From Aralia elata (lineage: Eukaryota > Streptophyta > Magnoliopsida > Apiales > Araliaceae): a stretch of 64,000 nucleotides of DNA. The stretch spans positions 41,391,990 through 41,455,989 of the forward strand of contig CM068386.1 of the NCBI GenBank assembly GCA_034770075.1. Reading direction: 5' to 3'. Shown here in pieces: positions 1 to 12,127 of the stretch. Every line of letters starts with the position of its first letter. Within the stretch, counting starts at the first letter, position 1. Under the pieces are notes generated by a model, which had not been told where the DNA came from, did not search any database, and was given only the letters and a program-made list of their open reading frames with translations. A program made the position numbers and the translations under genes.

Positions 1-3000
1 CAGATAACGACGGTAAACTTGATCCCAATTCGACTTGGGGAGTTTGACGTTATATTGGGTATGGATTGGTTGACTAATCATGGGGCAGTCATTGACTGTC
101 AAAAGAAGTGTATAAACCTTATGACTCCGTCAAAGGTTGTGTTTTATGGTAGCAAATCGCCTAGACAAGCGAGTTGTCTGACGATGATGCAGGCCAGAAA
201 GATGTTGAGGCAAGGCTGTGTAGGGTATCTAGCCTACATAGTTGATATACGAAAGGAAGGTGCAAAGCTGGAAGAGATACCAGTGGTTAGAGATTTCATA
301 GACGTGTTTCCTGAAGATTTACCAGGATTACCGCCAGATAGGGAAATCGAGTTTGTGATTGATTTAGCACCGGGAACGGCCCCTATATCGAAGGCCCCGT
401 ATCGAATGGCTCCAGTGGAATTAAAGGAGTTGATGGCGCAGCTACAGGAGTTGCTAGATAAAAAGTATATTCAACCGAGCGTTTCGCCGTGGGGAGCGCC
501 GGTATTATTTGTTAAGAAGAAGGATGGATCAATGCGTCTTTGCATTGATTATAGAGAATTGAACAAGGTCACGATCAAAAACAAGTATCCGTTTGCCAAG
601 GATCGATGACCTGTTTGACCAACTGAAGGGGGCAAGGTACTTTTCAAAGATAGATTTACGAAGTGGGTACCATCAGTTGAAGGTGAGACAGGAGGATATA
701 CCAAAGACGGCATTTCGGACTAGATATGGTCACTATGAGTTTTTGGTTATGTCATTTGGTTTAACGAATGCGCCTGCAGCATTCATGGACTTAATGAATA
801 GGGTGTTCAAACCATTTCTGGATAAATTCGTAGTGGTGTTTATAGACGACATCCTCGTATATTCCAAAACTCAGGAAGAACACGTCGAGCATTTGAGGGT
901 GACATTAGAGGCGTTAAGGAAAGAGAAATTGTATGCAAAATTTTCGAAGTGCGAATTTTGGTTGGAACGTGTACAATTTCTTGGGCATGTGATTGATAAG
1001 GACGGAGAAGTAGTGAGTATCGGTAGACCCATCCAAAGTCGAAGCTGTGATAAACTGGGATCAGCCGAAAACACCGTCAGAAGTGAGGAGTTTCCTAGGT
1101 TTGGCAGGATATTATAGGCGTTTTATTCAAGATTTCTCGAGAATCGCCACTCCGTTAACGAATTTAACAAGAAAATCAGTGAAGTTTGTTTGGACGGAGA
1201 AGTGCGAAGAGAGTTTCCAAGAACTAAAGAAGAGACTAAGTTCGGGCACCTGTATTGTCTTTGCCAGATGATACAGGAAATTTTGTGGTGTATAGCGACG
1301 CATCGCATAAGGGACTTGGTTGTGTGTTGATGCAGAATGGAAAGGTTATTGCATATGCATCGCGCCAACTAAAAGACTATGAAAAAGGGTATCCGACCCA
1401 TGACTTAGAGTTAGCAGCTGTGGTGTTTGCTCTGAAAATCTGGCCACACTATCTCTATGGGGAGAAGTGTGAAATATACACAGACCATAAAAGTCTGAAG
1501 TATATTTTTACACAGAAAGATTTGAATATGCGGCAAAGGAGATGGATAGAGTTAATCAAGGACTATGATTGTGAAATTCTATACCATCCGGGAAAAGCCA
1601 ATGTGGTTGCAGACGCTTTGAGCAGGAAGGGTCGGGAGAAATTGTTTTTGTTAACCGCTCAGGAAAAGCTCGTGGAGGAAATGGCTAAGTTGGAACTAGA
1701 AGTGAAGAATCAGATTGAGTCGACCGAAAAATTATTTCAGATAGAAACCCAACCAACTCTGGTGGAAAAAGTGAAGGAAGCGCAACTCAAAGATGAGGAA
1801 TGTGTTGAGATACGAAAAAGATTGCTTGAGGGAGAAAAAGCTTAAATACAAAGTTGACACCGAAGGACTGCTTAGATTCGAAGGCCGAATTTGGGTTCCG
1901 GCAGAACTAAAGATCAGAGAAGAGATTTTGACCGAAGCCCATAGTTCAAGATTTTCGGTTCACCCAGGAAGTACGAAGATGTACCAAGATCTTCGCCAAC
2001 ATTTCTGGTGGCCAAACATGAAAAGAGAGGTTGCTGAGTGTGTTGCGAAGTGCCTAACCTGTCAAAGAGTAAAAGCAGAACATCAACGACCAAGTGGTTT
2101 GCTACAAGCCTTTGGAGATACCAGAATGGAAATGGGAGCATATCACGATGGATTTCGTGGGTAGGTTAGGTCTTCCAGCTACTCAGAGGGGATATGACGC
2201 GATATGGGTCATAGTGGATCGACTGACGAAATCAGCGCACTTTTTACCAATCAAAGTCAGATTCACATTAGATCAGCTGGCGAAGTTATATGTCAAAGAA
2301 ATTATCACGAGGCACGGTGTTCCAGTATCAATAGTGTCAGACAGGGATCCGCGGTTCACATCAAAGTTTTGGAAGAGTCTGCAAACTTGTTTGGGGACAT
2401 AGTTGCGAATGAGTACAGCCTATCATCCTCAAACCGATGGCCAGAGTGAAAGAACAATTCAAACGTTGGAGGACATGCTGAGAGCGTGTGTCATGGATTT
2501 CAAGGGCAACTGGGATAATCATTTACCTTTGGTCGAATTTGCTTACAACAACAGTCATCACGCCAGTATCGGCATGCCACCCTACGAAGCGTTGTACGGA
2601 AGGAAATGCAGAACTCCGTTATGCTGGGATGAGGTTGGTGAACGTCGACTATTAGGACCCGAGCTGGTGCAACAAACTGCTGAGATTGTTCAAGTAATAA
2701 GAGCCAGACTGATAGCCGCTCAAGACAGGCAGAAAAAGTATGCTGACCAGCACCGACAAACTCGCGAATTTGAGGTCGGCAACTTCGTGTTTCTCAAAGT
2801 ATCTCCCTGGAAAGGGAAAATCAGATTTGGAAAGAAGGGTAAACTAAGTCCGCGATTCATTGGACCCTTTGAAGTACTGAAACGGGTGGGTGAGGTCGCT
2901 TATGAGGTAGCTTTACCTCCTGAGTTAGGCCACGTCCACAATGTCTTTCATATATCGGTGCTACGACAGTATAAGCCCAATTATAAGCATGTAATCGAAT

Positions 3001-3194
3001 ACGAACCAATACAATTTGAACAAGATTTATCCTATGAAGAGGTTCCTGTACAGATAGTAGACAGGAAAGAGCAAGTGCTTCGCAATAAAGTGATACCTTC
3101 CGTTAAGGTAATCTGGAGGAACCACAGTGCTGAAGAAGCTACGTGGGAACTCGAAGATAAAATGATGCAGAATTACCCTCACTTATTTGTTTAA
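1..3194 (+). pseudogene. pol: Decayed pol of element A (PR-RT-RNase H-integrase-chromodomain)
   Basis: This is the polyprotein that would process itself, copy the element RNA and integrate the cDNA. Visible landmarks are the protease tail with the GMDW motif (about 55-75), RT with an intact FIDD catalytic box (about 840-855), RNase H with YSDAS (about 1290), the integrase zinc region near 1945-2070, the D/D/E core with TDGQSER at about 2435, and a chromodomain that ends at the stop near 3194. The frame breaks near 590, 1015, 1250, 1840 and 2100-2165, and TAG at 2401 interrupts integrase. No continuous product is possible. Relative to element E, the breaks look like 1-nt indels plus a C-to-T type nonsense change. 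Confidence 0.92.
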
Positions 3195-3229
3195 CTTTTG
3201 TATTGCGATTCTGGGGACAGAATCCTTTT

Positions 3230-3242
3230 AAGGAGGGAAAGA
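3230..3242 (+). other. Polypurine tract of element A
   Basis: Purine run aaggagggaaaga lies directly before the TG of the 3' LTR. It is the plus-strand primer in reverse transcription. A perfect 7-bp stem-loop (3208-3225, loop GGGA) lies just upstream. Confidence 0.85.
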
Positions 3243-3605
3243 TGTAACGAATGCAAATTTTTGTGACTGAATAAAAATATTTATTGAGTTATATAAATAT
3301 TTTTATTAATTTATTAAGTTTTGTGGAATGGGTATATGTTACGTTTAATAATGTTAAATATTAATTTGAGTATGATTTGTTATTCTAATTTAATTTATTG
3401 ATTAAATTAGATGATGAAGAGATTTATTTAAATAAATGATTTATTTGAATAAAAGAATTTATTTGGTATTATTGTTATTTGTTAAATGAAATTATTATTT
3501 GAGTTGGTAAGGTTTAATTGAATAATAAGTTCAATTAAGTTAGTAGTGTGACATTTTAAAGCTATATGTTATAATGATTTATTAGAATAAATGAGAAAGT
3601 ATTTA

Positions 3606-3785
3606 ATTTAATTTTACCAAACAAGGCCCTATGATCTTTGTTTGGAAATAATGAATTATTTTAATTGTGTTTTACCAAACAAGACATAAGAATAATAGGT
3701 TATTCTTATTAGTGTTTACCAAACAAGCCTTTAGTTAGAATAATGAGTTATTTTTTTTAACTAGTTTGCCAAACATAGCCTTATG
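3606..3785 (+). repeat. Four tandem-like copies of a CCAAACA(A) motif
   Basis: The motif TTTACCAAACAAG recurs at about 3613, 3670, 3713 and 3767 (the last reads TTTGCCAAACATAG), spaced about 45-60 bp. The first copy also pairs with CTTTGTTTGG 20 bp downstream. The related LTR of element C shows only one copy, on the other strand near 14550. This looks like a local expansion in LTR A. Confidence 0.6.
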
Positions 3786-4675
3786 GCTTTTGAATTTTAT
3801 AACTGATGAATTAAATTAGATTTTTACGTTATTATTTGATTTAATTGTCAGTTTTTATTTTCTTAATTCTATCAGTTTATTTTTTTAAGTTGCGTCTGTT
3901 GTAAAAGAAAAGAGAAGAACAGAGAGAAAAAAAGAAAAGAAAGAAGAACATCAGAGTTTGAGAGAAAAGAGAGAGCAGAGTTTGAGAATTTGAGAATTGA
4001 GAAGAAAGAATTGAGAAAGAACTTGTAATTTTAAAAGAATTCATCAAGTTCTTACAGTAATTGAAGGTATAATTTCTTTTTCCTTTTGGTTTTATTCTTC
4101 TGTATAAAGTTTTAGTTACTGTATGTGAATTCAATTGTTAGAATATATGAACTATTTGATTATAGTTGTTGTAATTGGTAGTAATCATGTGTTAGATGAT
4201 TATATGATGATTAACAATTAATTTAGAGGTATTAATCCATGAAAACATGCTTTAGAATTGAGTTTTTAGTTTTTACAGAGTTTACTTTATGAATTGTATA
4301 TATGTATGAAAATTGATGCTCTAATTGGTTATTAATCGGTAAATTGATAATTGTTTATGATTATTTGATGAAAAACATGAATAATGCAAGAAAAATGGTT
4401 TTAATTGGTTAAAAAATGAATTTACAGAGTTTTGTTTTATGAAAATGGCAAAAACATGGTTATTTTATAAAACAGTGAATTTTTGGTTTTAAATTGATTG
4501 ATTATGTGTTTTATAATGCTTAGATTAGTTAGAAACATGTTGGGTAAATGTTTTATATCATATATGGTGTTTGGGTATATCTAATTTGTTTTCTGGATGG
4601 TAGAATTCGGAAAATTTTGGCCAAATTTGGCCTAAGTTTTCACTGGTTCGCGAGCTGGGGAAGACGACAGTCAAG

Positions 4676-4822
4676 TCTATCGCCCCGGCGATAGAAATGA
4701 ACTGATTTCTTCGCCCCAGCGACATCGTCGCCCCGACGACAAAATAGTTAAGCAAAATGCCGCCCCGGCGATAGGCTCGCCCCGGCGACAATTTTGTTAA
4801 GTTTTTCTCGCCCCGGCGAGAA
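4676..4822. repeat. GC-rich palindrome cluster in LTR A
   Basis: At least six copies of a core like TCGCCCCGGCGA lie in an otherwise AT-rich LTR. Two form clear stems: CTATCGCC/GGCGATAG around 4677-4694, and CTCGCC/GGCGAG around 4808-4821. The flank (GGCCAAATTTGGCC-like, about 4618-4633) is shared with LTR C, where the cluster has different stems. Confidence 0.75.
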
Positions 4823-5812
4823 ACACTACTGTTTTAAAAAAAAAATTTATTATTTTATTCTTGGAAGTTATGATGCATAATTAAACTTATTAATGTGACT
4901 AATGTATTACCAAGATGGTTGCTAAACTAGTATTTGTTGACTATGGTATGCTAAATGAGATAAAGAGCAAGCCTTAAATGCTTTTAATTTTGTGACTAAT
5001 TATGTTACAATTTTATAATTAAATGTTTAGGTTGTTTAAGGATCGTGAATTACTTAAATTTGTAATCTACGCTTGAGGCAAGTTTTTCCTCCCTTAAACT
5101 TGAAAGTTATTTATAGCAAGTTTCCTTATCTCAACTTATTACTTTTTACGTTGAGCAAGTTTTCTTTCTTTAAACTTGTTAAATTATTATAGCAAGTTTT
5201 CTATTTCTTAAGCTTGTTATTATTTCAACAAGTTTACTTCCTTTGAGTGAATTAATTAACCTTAGCTTATTGTTATTCAAGCAAGGCTGATATCATGTTG
5301 AGTAATTATATTTTGTTTTCAGATATTATTTATTCAGTCTTTGATTATCATTCAAACTTCGAATACAAACTTTACTAAAGAACTAGACTAGCAAACCTTA
5401 TTGATTCAGCTAGTCCTTAGTTGATGTGCGTTTCAAAGACCTTAGAATGTTTTCTATACTTGTTTCCAAGCCAATTTTCTTTTTTGGTATGGATTCAGAC
5501 GATAAACTGAGATGAACAACCCTATTATAGGGGATTACTTACGCGACAACGTTAAAATGTTTGTGCACAATACATTGTACAAAGGGCTGATCCCCCTGAG
5601 TACGAGATGTTGGTCCATAGTCTTTATGACTGTTAAAGGTTACAGTAGAAATACTTGTCAACCTAGGACATAGTTCGAGGTCTTGTGACCCTCAGATAAA
5701 ATTTCTATATTTTGAAATCTATCTTTCCGTGAATCGAGCTTTCTAACGAACTCTTAGACTATTATTCCTCATTTGAAATCCTTTTCATTTAAATATTGTT
5801 GTTATCATACTT

Positions 5813-5832
5813 GTGAGCAATTGTTTGCTCAC
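5813..5832 (+). other. Conserved stem-loop near the 3' end of LTR A
   Basis: GTGAGCAA pairs with TTGCTCAC across a 4-nt loop. Equivalent stems (TGAGCAA...TTGCTCA) lie at the same place in LTR C (12553-12569, minus), the solo LTR (20589-20607, minus) and LTR E (55483-55501). Function is unknown. Confidence 0.65.
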
Positions 5833-6162
5833 TCTTGCACTAATCATTTCAGCTAAGCCCGAGAAGCAGGACGAGCCGTCCACCAGTAAGGGCAAGGGCA
5901 AGATGCAGAAATAGTTCTAGATTTATTAATTAATTGATGAACATTTGTACCAGACTTGTTTTAGATTTTTTTTTATATATTCCGCATTTGATGTATTAAG
6001 GTTGTGGTGACCTGGGATTTTAATTATTGATGTAACCCGGTTTGGGAGATGATTAATTAAGTTTATTTTAATTGCTTAATTATGGGTAGTTAGATGTGAA
6101 TGAATGGGATAGTGAACACCAAATCAGGGGAAAATTAAGTACCCAGATTTGGGGGTGTCACA

Positions 6163-6473
6163 CTCACCCTTGCTATATCATGATAACAAATTTCAGATTT
6201 AAGGCGAATGTTCAAGGAAAGACAGTTACAAAAGCAAAGGACAAGATTAGATGGTTGTTAACTATTTAGTTATTTGATGTAAGTTAATTGTGTAAACCTT
6301 TTGTGAATCTAAAGGTCAATATGCATTAAAATAAAGGTTATAAACCTTGGGATATGTAGCAGAGTTTATTGTATAAACAATTTATGTTTATATCTTCCGC
6401 AGTAGTTGTAAATATGATGTATTGTGACGCACCAGATCCGAGGTTCAAGGGACCCGAGTTTGGGGGCGCTACA
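6163..6473 (+). repeat. 3' end of the 5' LTR of element B
   Basis: This begins mid-LTR just after element A, in the conserved CCTTGCTATATCATGA block also seen in LTR E. It ends GGGGGCGCTACA directly before the primer site. The upstream part of this LTR lies left of element A, outside the window. Confidence 0.8.
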
Positions 6474-6476
6474 GGT

Positions 6477-6489
6477 TGGTATCAGAGTT
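6477..6489 (+). other. Primer binding site of element B
   Basis: TGGTATCAGAGTT matches the initiator tRNA-Met 3' end commonly used by plant LTR elements. It lies 3 bases after the LTR end. Confidence 0.85.
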
Positions 6490-8608
6490 GTAAGTTATAA
6501 ACCTTAGGTATGGGTACCTTAAGCTATAATCGTAGAGATAAGGATAAGGAATAAACTCCAATAGAGTTTAAGTGCTAAAAGATGAATTTTTGAAAATTCA
6601 TTATTTAGTAAAGAAAAAGATAAATAAGATTCAAAGAAGAATCTTGAAAAAAGTTATAAAGATAAGAATCTGGAGTTACCTGACTCCAGTAGTAAATTAA
6701 AGATGAAAAGCTTAAATAAAATCATGTAACATGATTAAAGGGAAAGATAAGAAGATCGTAAAACAGAACGATCATGAGATAGAAAATAATCGTAACATAA
6801 CACGATTATAAGAAAGATCACAACGTGATCTGATTAAGACATGGAATGATAGATGATCAATCGAATGATTGAAAACTTTATAGCAGGATTGCTGTGCAAA
6901 AGTTGTACTATGAAATTGTACTATGTAAACTCATGAAAGAGTGATTAATGTTGATAAACGAATTAAATGAAATTCGTATTGAGTAAAGGGAAAGTTAGAA
7001 TTATGTGGGATTTCAATTGAGGACTCATGATAGTGGCTGAGTTATACAATTCCTTGTATGGGCGGGGAATTTGTGCTTGGTTTGACAACCACTTAGCTTC
7101 CTATATTGATAATCATTGAAATATTGGTGTCGCGCTATCGATATACGTATGACGAGAAGGTGATTCTTTTCTCATATATATATTTGATAGTTAGAGAATA
7201 TTAAGATTAGGTGCGAGTTCTTTAAACTCATACGTATGGTAAGTTCGTGACTCATAATCGTATGGTGGAACCTCTCAACGAATGGACGATTTTGGTCTGA
7301 CTAGGATAAGTTCCTAAACCCATATGATTGTGGTAAATTCCTGAACTCATAACGTGTGGTGTGTTTGATGAACTATACTGGAGTATAGAAAGGTGGTGGA
7401 TGAAGAATTGAGGATTTTTAGTATAGTAAGCTTTAAGGATGATAGAAATAGATAGAATTATTAAGCAATAGATCATTAGAGAAATTGAAGTTGATGGTGG
7501 AGGCATAAGTATTCTAAATCTTCTAGTTATGCTAGATTTCGAAATTTTTGACATCAAGCTAAATTCGCACTAATGTGCCTTTAAAAATAAAAATGAAATT
7601 TTTGTTATCCTCAAAACAGAGTGACGAGTGTGTAGAAGTGGGCTTCGAACCACTAACGCATCGTTACTTGTTGCGGCATAATAACACCAAAAATAATTTT
7701 TTGGTTTGGAACTGTTTAAAGAAGAGTCTACGCTATTTGTTTCGGCTAATCAAAAATAATTTAAAATATATCAAAATGTATTTTTAAATAGTCATCAATG
7801 CATCATGTAACCTGGTGTAGAATGACAGATGATGGAGTCATCAATGCAGATTAACCTAGTGTTGCATGTGATCTAAGGATCGTCAGCTCACTACGGTATG
7901 ATGTCGTATGACAAAGTCACAAAATTACGGAACCCTCAACGGACTGTAAATACAGTGCGATATCATGACGTCATAAAATAATTTTCAAATTTTTGGACCA
8001 GTTAAAGAAAAATCAATGCCAATTTAAGTGGCTAGATAAATGTTTCGATTGATGTTTAAATTATTGGTATATGTCTAAGCTAGTTGATTCAGCTAGACAA
8101 ATGTTTATGAAAGTTCAAGTAATCTATTTGAGAATTTATCCCAAACTAAATTATTTTGGGGCGGAGTCTGATGCTAAGTCTGAGGTGAACAACCCCGAAA
8201 AATGGGGGTATACCAGTTGGATAATATATTCCAATTTAAAAACGCATATAGTCGTTCCGAAAACTAAGGTGCAATAGGCTAAACACCTAACGTACCCGAC
8301 TAGGTAGTTTACCTTCTTCGTGATTGTAAACATACCTGGTAAATTACCGTTTTGCGGTGTGACTACCGTTAAAACTATGTGTTTATGGTCTATATTACCC
8401 CTCAGCATAATATGAAAAGTTATTTTAACTCGTTAAAGAGAGGTTATGGTAGAATGTGATGATGGAAAGGATCCTCGTAGAAGGAAATAGCATGTACTCA
8501 TTAAATTGAGAATGTAATCAGATGTGATCATATAAAGGTTAAATTGAAAACCTAGTTTTAATGAATATACTTTCGGTGCAATAGTGATTCCGGGGACAGA
8601 ATCCTTAT
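6490..8608 (+). other. Non-coding interior of element B
   Basis: About 2.1 kb with no ORF longer than about 100 residues and no recognisable retroelement domain on either strand. The sequence is AT-rich. It ends with a stem-loop (near 8588-8605) of the type found before the polypurine tract in A, C and E. I see no relict of gag or pol, so this may be a replacement interior rather than a decayed coding one. Confidence 0.65.
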
Positions 8609-8621
8609 AAGGGGGGGATAA
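8609..8621 (+). other. Polypurine tract of element B
   Basis: aagggggggataa directly precedes TGTGACAACCC, the start of the 3' LTR. Confidence 0.8.
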
Positions 8622-10721
8622 TGTGACAACCCAAAAATTCATAAGATTTATTAATAAAATCTTGAATGATTAAATAAAGTTTAAAAGATAAAACCTAGGC
8701 TTGGAAATAGAGGAATGATTAAAATTTTCGAGAAAAACCTATATGGTTTACTCTTTGAAAGAGAATAGAGAAAATATGGGTTATAAAATTTCAAAATCCT
8801 AGAAATGAATTTATATGTACTTGAAGGGATATTATGGATAAGGTATTACAATATCTATAAATTTGATGTGAACTAATTGGTGTAAGAAATTTTATAATAA
8901 TACAAGTGAAAAATTTATTTAAAAAATAAATTTTCAAATGAAGGGATGCTATAAGGTTAAAGAAAATGTGCACTGGTACACATATATATACTTAGTGACG
9001 TGCTATATATATTGTAGCAAGAGGAGTGATGATGATAAATAGGTATATTTATTGCGCATGAATAAATTGTTATGAAACAATTTATATTACAAAGCTAAAT
9101 CGTTAGTTTAGTATACAAAAATATTGTATACTTTAAATAAAGGATATTAAAATAAATTCTAGCATTGAATTATTTTAATAAAGAGAGAATATTATCTTAA
9201 TTGTAATATCTTATTTATTGAATAAATTTTCATTTATAAGGATATATGAATGAATATGTGTTATGTGAATTAAATAAGTTAATAAATTTATTTAATTTAA
9301 GTGACAAAGAAATGAAAAGGAAAGTTATGTAACATATTTATAAATATTATAAATATGAGGAGTTAATAAACTTAAGTGTTATATTAATAGTCCAAGTAGT
9401 AAATAAATACTAGTGGACTAGTCCAATTGGTTAAATAACCAAGCCCACTCATTTAATTGATTATGGACTTGGGTAATTAATATGTAGACTTACTAATTTA
9501 GCCCAATTGGAATGTTTAGCAAAAGATTTAATAAACTAGTGGCCCAAACAATTTTAAATGAAAGTCACATTTATGGTTTCTAGTAAGTTAATTATTCTAA
9601 TAATGAAAAGGGAATTAAAGAAAGTTTGGTAGCCTAATATTATAAATTAGGCATTAGAATTAAATAGCCTAAAGGGTTATTTTTATTTAGTAGTCTTAGT
9701 ATTTTAATTATATACTAGTGACCTAATCTAAGAGATTTATTTTATTATCTCAATATAAGAAGATGTAAGTGAATGACTATGAATATTATGTGATTGTTTA
9801 TATTTGTTTATTATATAATAAACAAATAAAAGGAAACTAGTGTAACCTAATCATTATATAGTAGGTATGAAAATTAAATAACTTAAAGGGTTATGGTATG
9901 GGAGAGTAATAGTATTTAAAATAAATACTAACTCTAAGAGATTTATTTTATATATCTCAATTAATTAATTTTATAACCTAATTAAAGCAAGTCTAATTGG
10001 GTTATAGAAATTAAATGTACATGAGTAAGGAATTAAATTCTAAAGGAGTGAGATGTATACCCTAATTAAATAATTAGGGAAAGATAAAATTAAAATATGG
10101 GGTAATGTTAATTTATAAGCCCAACCAATTAATTATTTAAGCAAACCCAAGTTTATTTTAATTAGTAGGCCAAACTAATTAAAATACAAGCCCAAACAAT
10201 TTAATTTGGAAAACCCAAACTTTAGCCAAACTTGAGAGGGGCTTTTTAGTCATTTACTAAGCAAGTTTGGAATTAAAAATAAAGCAAAAACATGGGCTAA
10301 GGGAGGGGGGAAGCATCCGGCCAAGAGGAGAGAAAAGGGGGATGAATGTAATTATTTCAAAAAAAATTCAATTGTCAAAGTAAATACACCAACTCCACTT
10401 AGGTGTCACTCTTTTACTTGGCCACCTTATTTCCCCAAGATTTGCAAGCTAGATAAAGAGATAAGATAGAGAGAGAAGATGGAAGATATTGGAAGATTAG
10501 AATAAATATATAACATATATCTATACATATTTCCTAAAAAACACAAAATCTATTTTATTTTCTCTTTCCTCTCACTTCCCATTTTGCTAAAGAAAGAAAA
10601 CTAAAGAAAGAGAGAGAAAAAGAAAGGGGGCTGTCGACCCATAAGAGATGAGAAGAGAGAGAGGAATAGCCATGGAAGCCATGGGAGGAGGAGAAGAAGA
10701 AAGAACCAAGAAGGAAGAAGG

Positions 10722-10729
10722 TATAAAAA
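10722..10729 (+). promoter_or_regulatory. Possible TATA box of LTR B
   Basis: TATAAAAA lies after a long purine-rich tract, roughly 2.1 kb into the LTR. The position would give a long U3. It is supported only by motif and place. Confidence 0.35.
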
Positions 10730-11772
10730 CCTTAAACCCTAACTCTAAGTTATGTAATTTTATTTTGATTACTTTCAATCAAAACTTGGATCTTTGATTT
10801 TAAATTTAAAAACTCTTGATTAAGTATATTATGCATAGATCTTACAAGTTTGGGTGTTGGTTTTTTGAAAAGAAAAGAAAAGAAAACTAGTTCGTTTTAA
10901 AAAGGGTTAGAAAACCCTAGTTTTCTCTCAATTTATATAGTTACCATTTGTAATCTATTCACTCTTTTTGCGATCTGTCAAAGAGGGGTGCTAGATATAT
11001 AAGTTAAGTGTTAAACTCAAGTAGTAGAACTCAAAAATAATGAGTATAAAATTCGTAGGAACTGTTTTTACCAAAACAGTCCAGATTTTTCAAAAAGGGA
11101 AAGGGGCGGCTACAGGGCAGTCCCATCCAGGGGCATTTTCGTCAAATATTTGTACTCTAAAAATTCTAAGAACATTTGGAGTGGTAATAGGGAATTTTAT
11201 ATGAGTCCTGTAAAATTTTGAGAATTTTTGGTCAAGTAGAATGAAAGTTATGACTATTATGGCGAAGGACCTCAAATCGGGAAACGAGATAAAACCCGCT
11301 GACCCCTAGCTTACATGCACTGTTTTGACCCCTTAGCAAGTGCAATAAATTCAGGTCTTTTTATCACTGAAACTATAGGAAGTTATGTACCTCCTGTCCA
11401 CAAATTGCCGCATTCCGACTTGTAATGAAGAATCTACGGCTAAAATAAAAACGTAGAGTTTTTCGACGAAAACTGCTAAATTTGTAGTTCTATAAATCTG
11501 ATGGCCACGAAATTTTAACTGGGAGTACTTGTTAATAATATTTATAAGATTATATCAAAAATTTGGAGTCATCGGAGTTGTGCAAGATAGTGATCATTTT
11601 TCTTAGTTTCGAAAGTTAAAACGGACGTTTGAAAAATGTTAAAGGAAATTGAAAAATTTCATGAGGAAAGTATTTTTGAGTATGTAATATATGTACATAT
11701 GTGTGACAAGACTTGAAGAAAATAAAAATCGATTATTAAAAGAGATTAAGTCATTTTAAGAATGCAGCTTCC

Positions 11773-12127
11773 AATCCGGTTTGCTGTATTCATATTTGGT
11801 TTAATGTTTTAGCATTCGGTTTGCTGTATTAGCATTCGATTTGCTGTAATATTATTTGGTTTCATGAATTGGAAATTTGATATATTAAAAAAGAAAAATA
11901 ATTTGAATCCAGCTTGCTGGATTGTGGTATTCGGCTTGCTGAATTGATTGAATCCGGCTTGCTGAATTAGTGGTTATGATTTGCTGAATTAGTGAATCCG
12001 GGTTGCTGGATTGTAGGATAGTTGGAATCCAGGTTACTGGATTGGATGTCAGTTAGAATCCAGTTTGCTGGATTGGTATGTTTGAATAATCCAACTTGCT
12101 GGATTAGGTATTCGGCTTAATGGATTA
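11773..12127. repeat. Degenerate array of about a dozen 18-bp hairpins in LTR B
   Basis: The unit resembles AATCCAGCTTGCTGGATT, a 7-bp stem with a CTTG loop. About a dozen variants follow each other every 18-35 bp, for example AATCCGGCTTGCTGAATT and AATCCAGTTTGCTGGATT. The TTGCTG core is the most constant part. No coding explanation is apparent. Confidence 0.75.

Larger units (their letters stand above)
1..6162 (+). mobile_element. Element A: 3' half of a Tekay/Del-type Ty3/gypsy chromovirus retrotransposon
   Basis: The window opens inside the protease region of a Ty3/gypsy polyprotein. It continues through RT, RNase H, integrase and a C-terminal chromodomain, then a polypurine tract and a TG...CA long terminal repeat. 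The 5' LTR and gag lie outside the window. The order PR-RT-RH-INT with a chromodomain is the Tekay/Del branch of plant chromoviruses. The element sits inside the 5' LTR of element B: sequence after 6162 resumes in the middle of a different LTR. CTCAC (6163-6167) would be the right-hand target duplication, but its partner is off-window. Confidence 0.9.
3243..6162 (+). repeat. 3' LTR of element A (2.92 kb)
   Basis: It starts TGTAACGA after the polypurine tract and ends GGGGGTGTCACA, so it has TG...CA ends. It carries no protein gene. Parts worth noting are four CCAAACA-type repeats (3606-3785), a cluster of GC-rich palindromes (4676-4822), and a U5-side block with a stem-loop (5813-5832) followed by an acceptor-like TTTCAG and a short basic reading frame ending in a stop near 5914. 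The LTR of element C is a diverged relative: it has the same ends, and its palindrome cluster sits in the same flanking context. Confidence 0.9.

Noticed and set aside
7625..7690. tRNA-like fragment in element B (GGCTTCGAACCACTAACGCATC)
   Set aside because: It resembles the reverse complement of a T-arm region, but I could not find a matching acceptor stem, D-arm and anticodon arm.
8071..8408. Overlapping short frames on both strands in element B
   Set aside because: Short, opposite-strand overlapping, no motif; compatible with chance.
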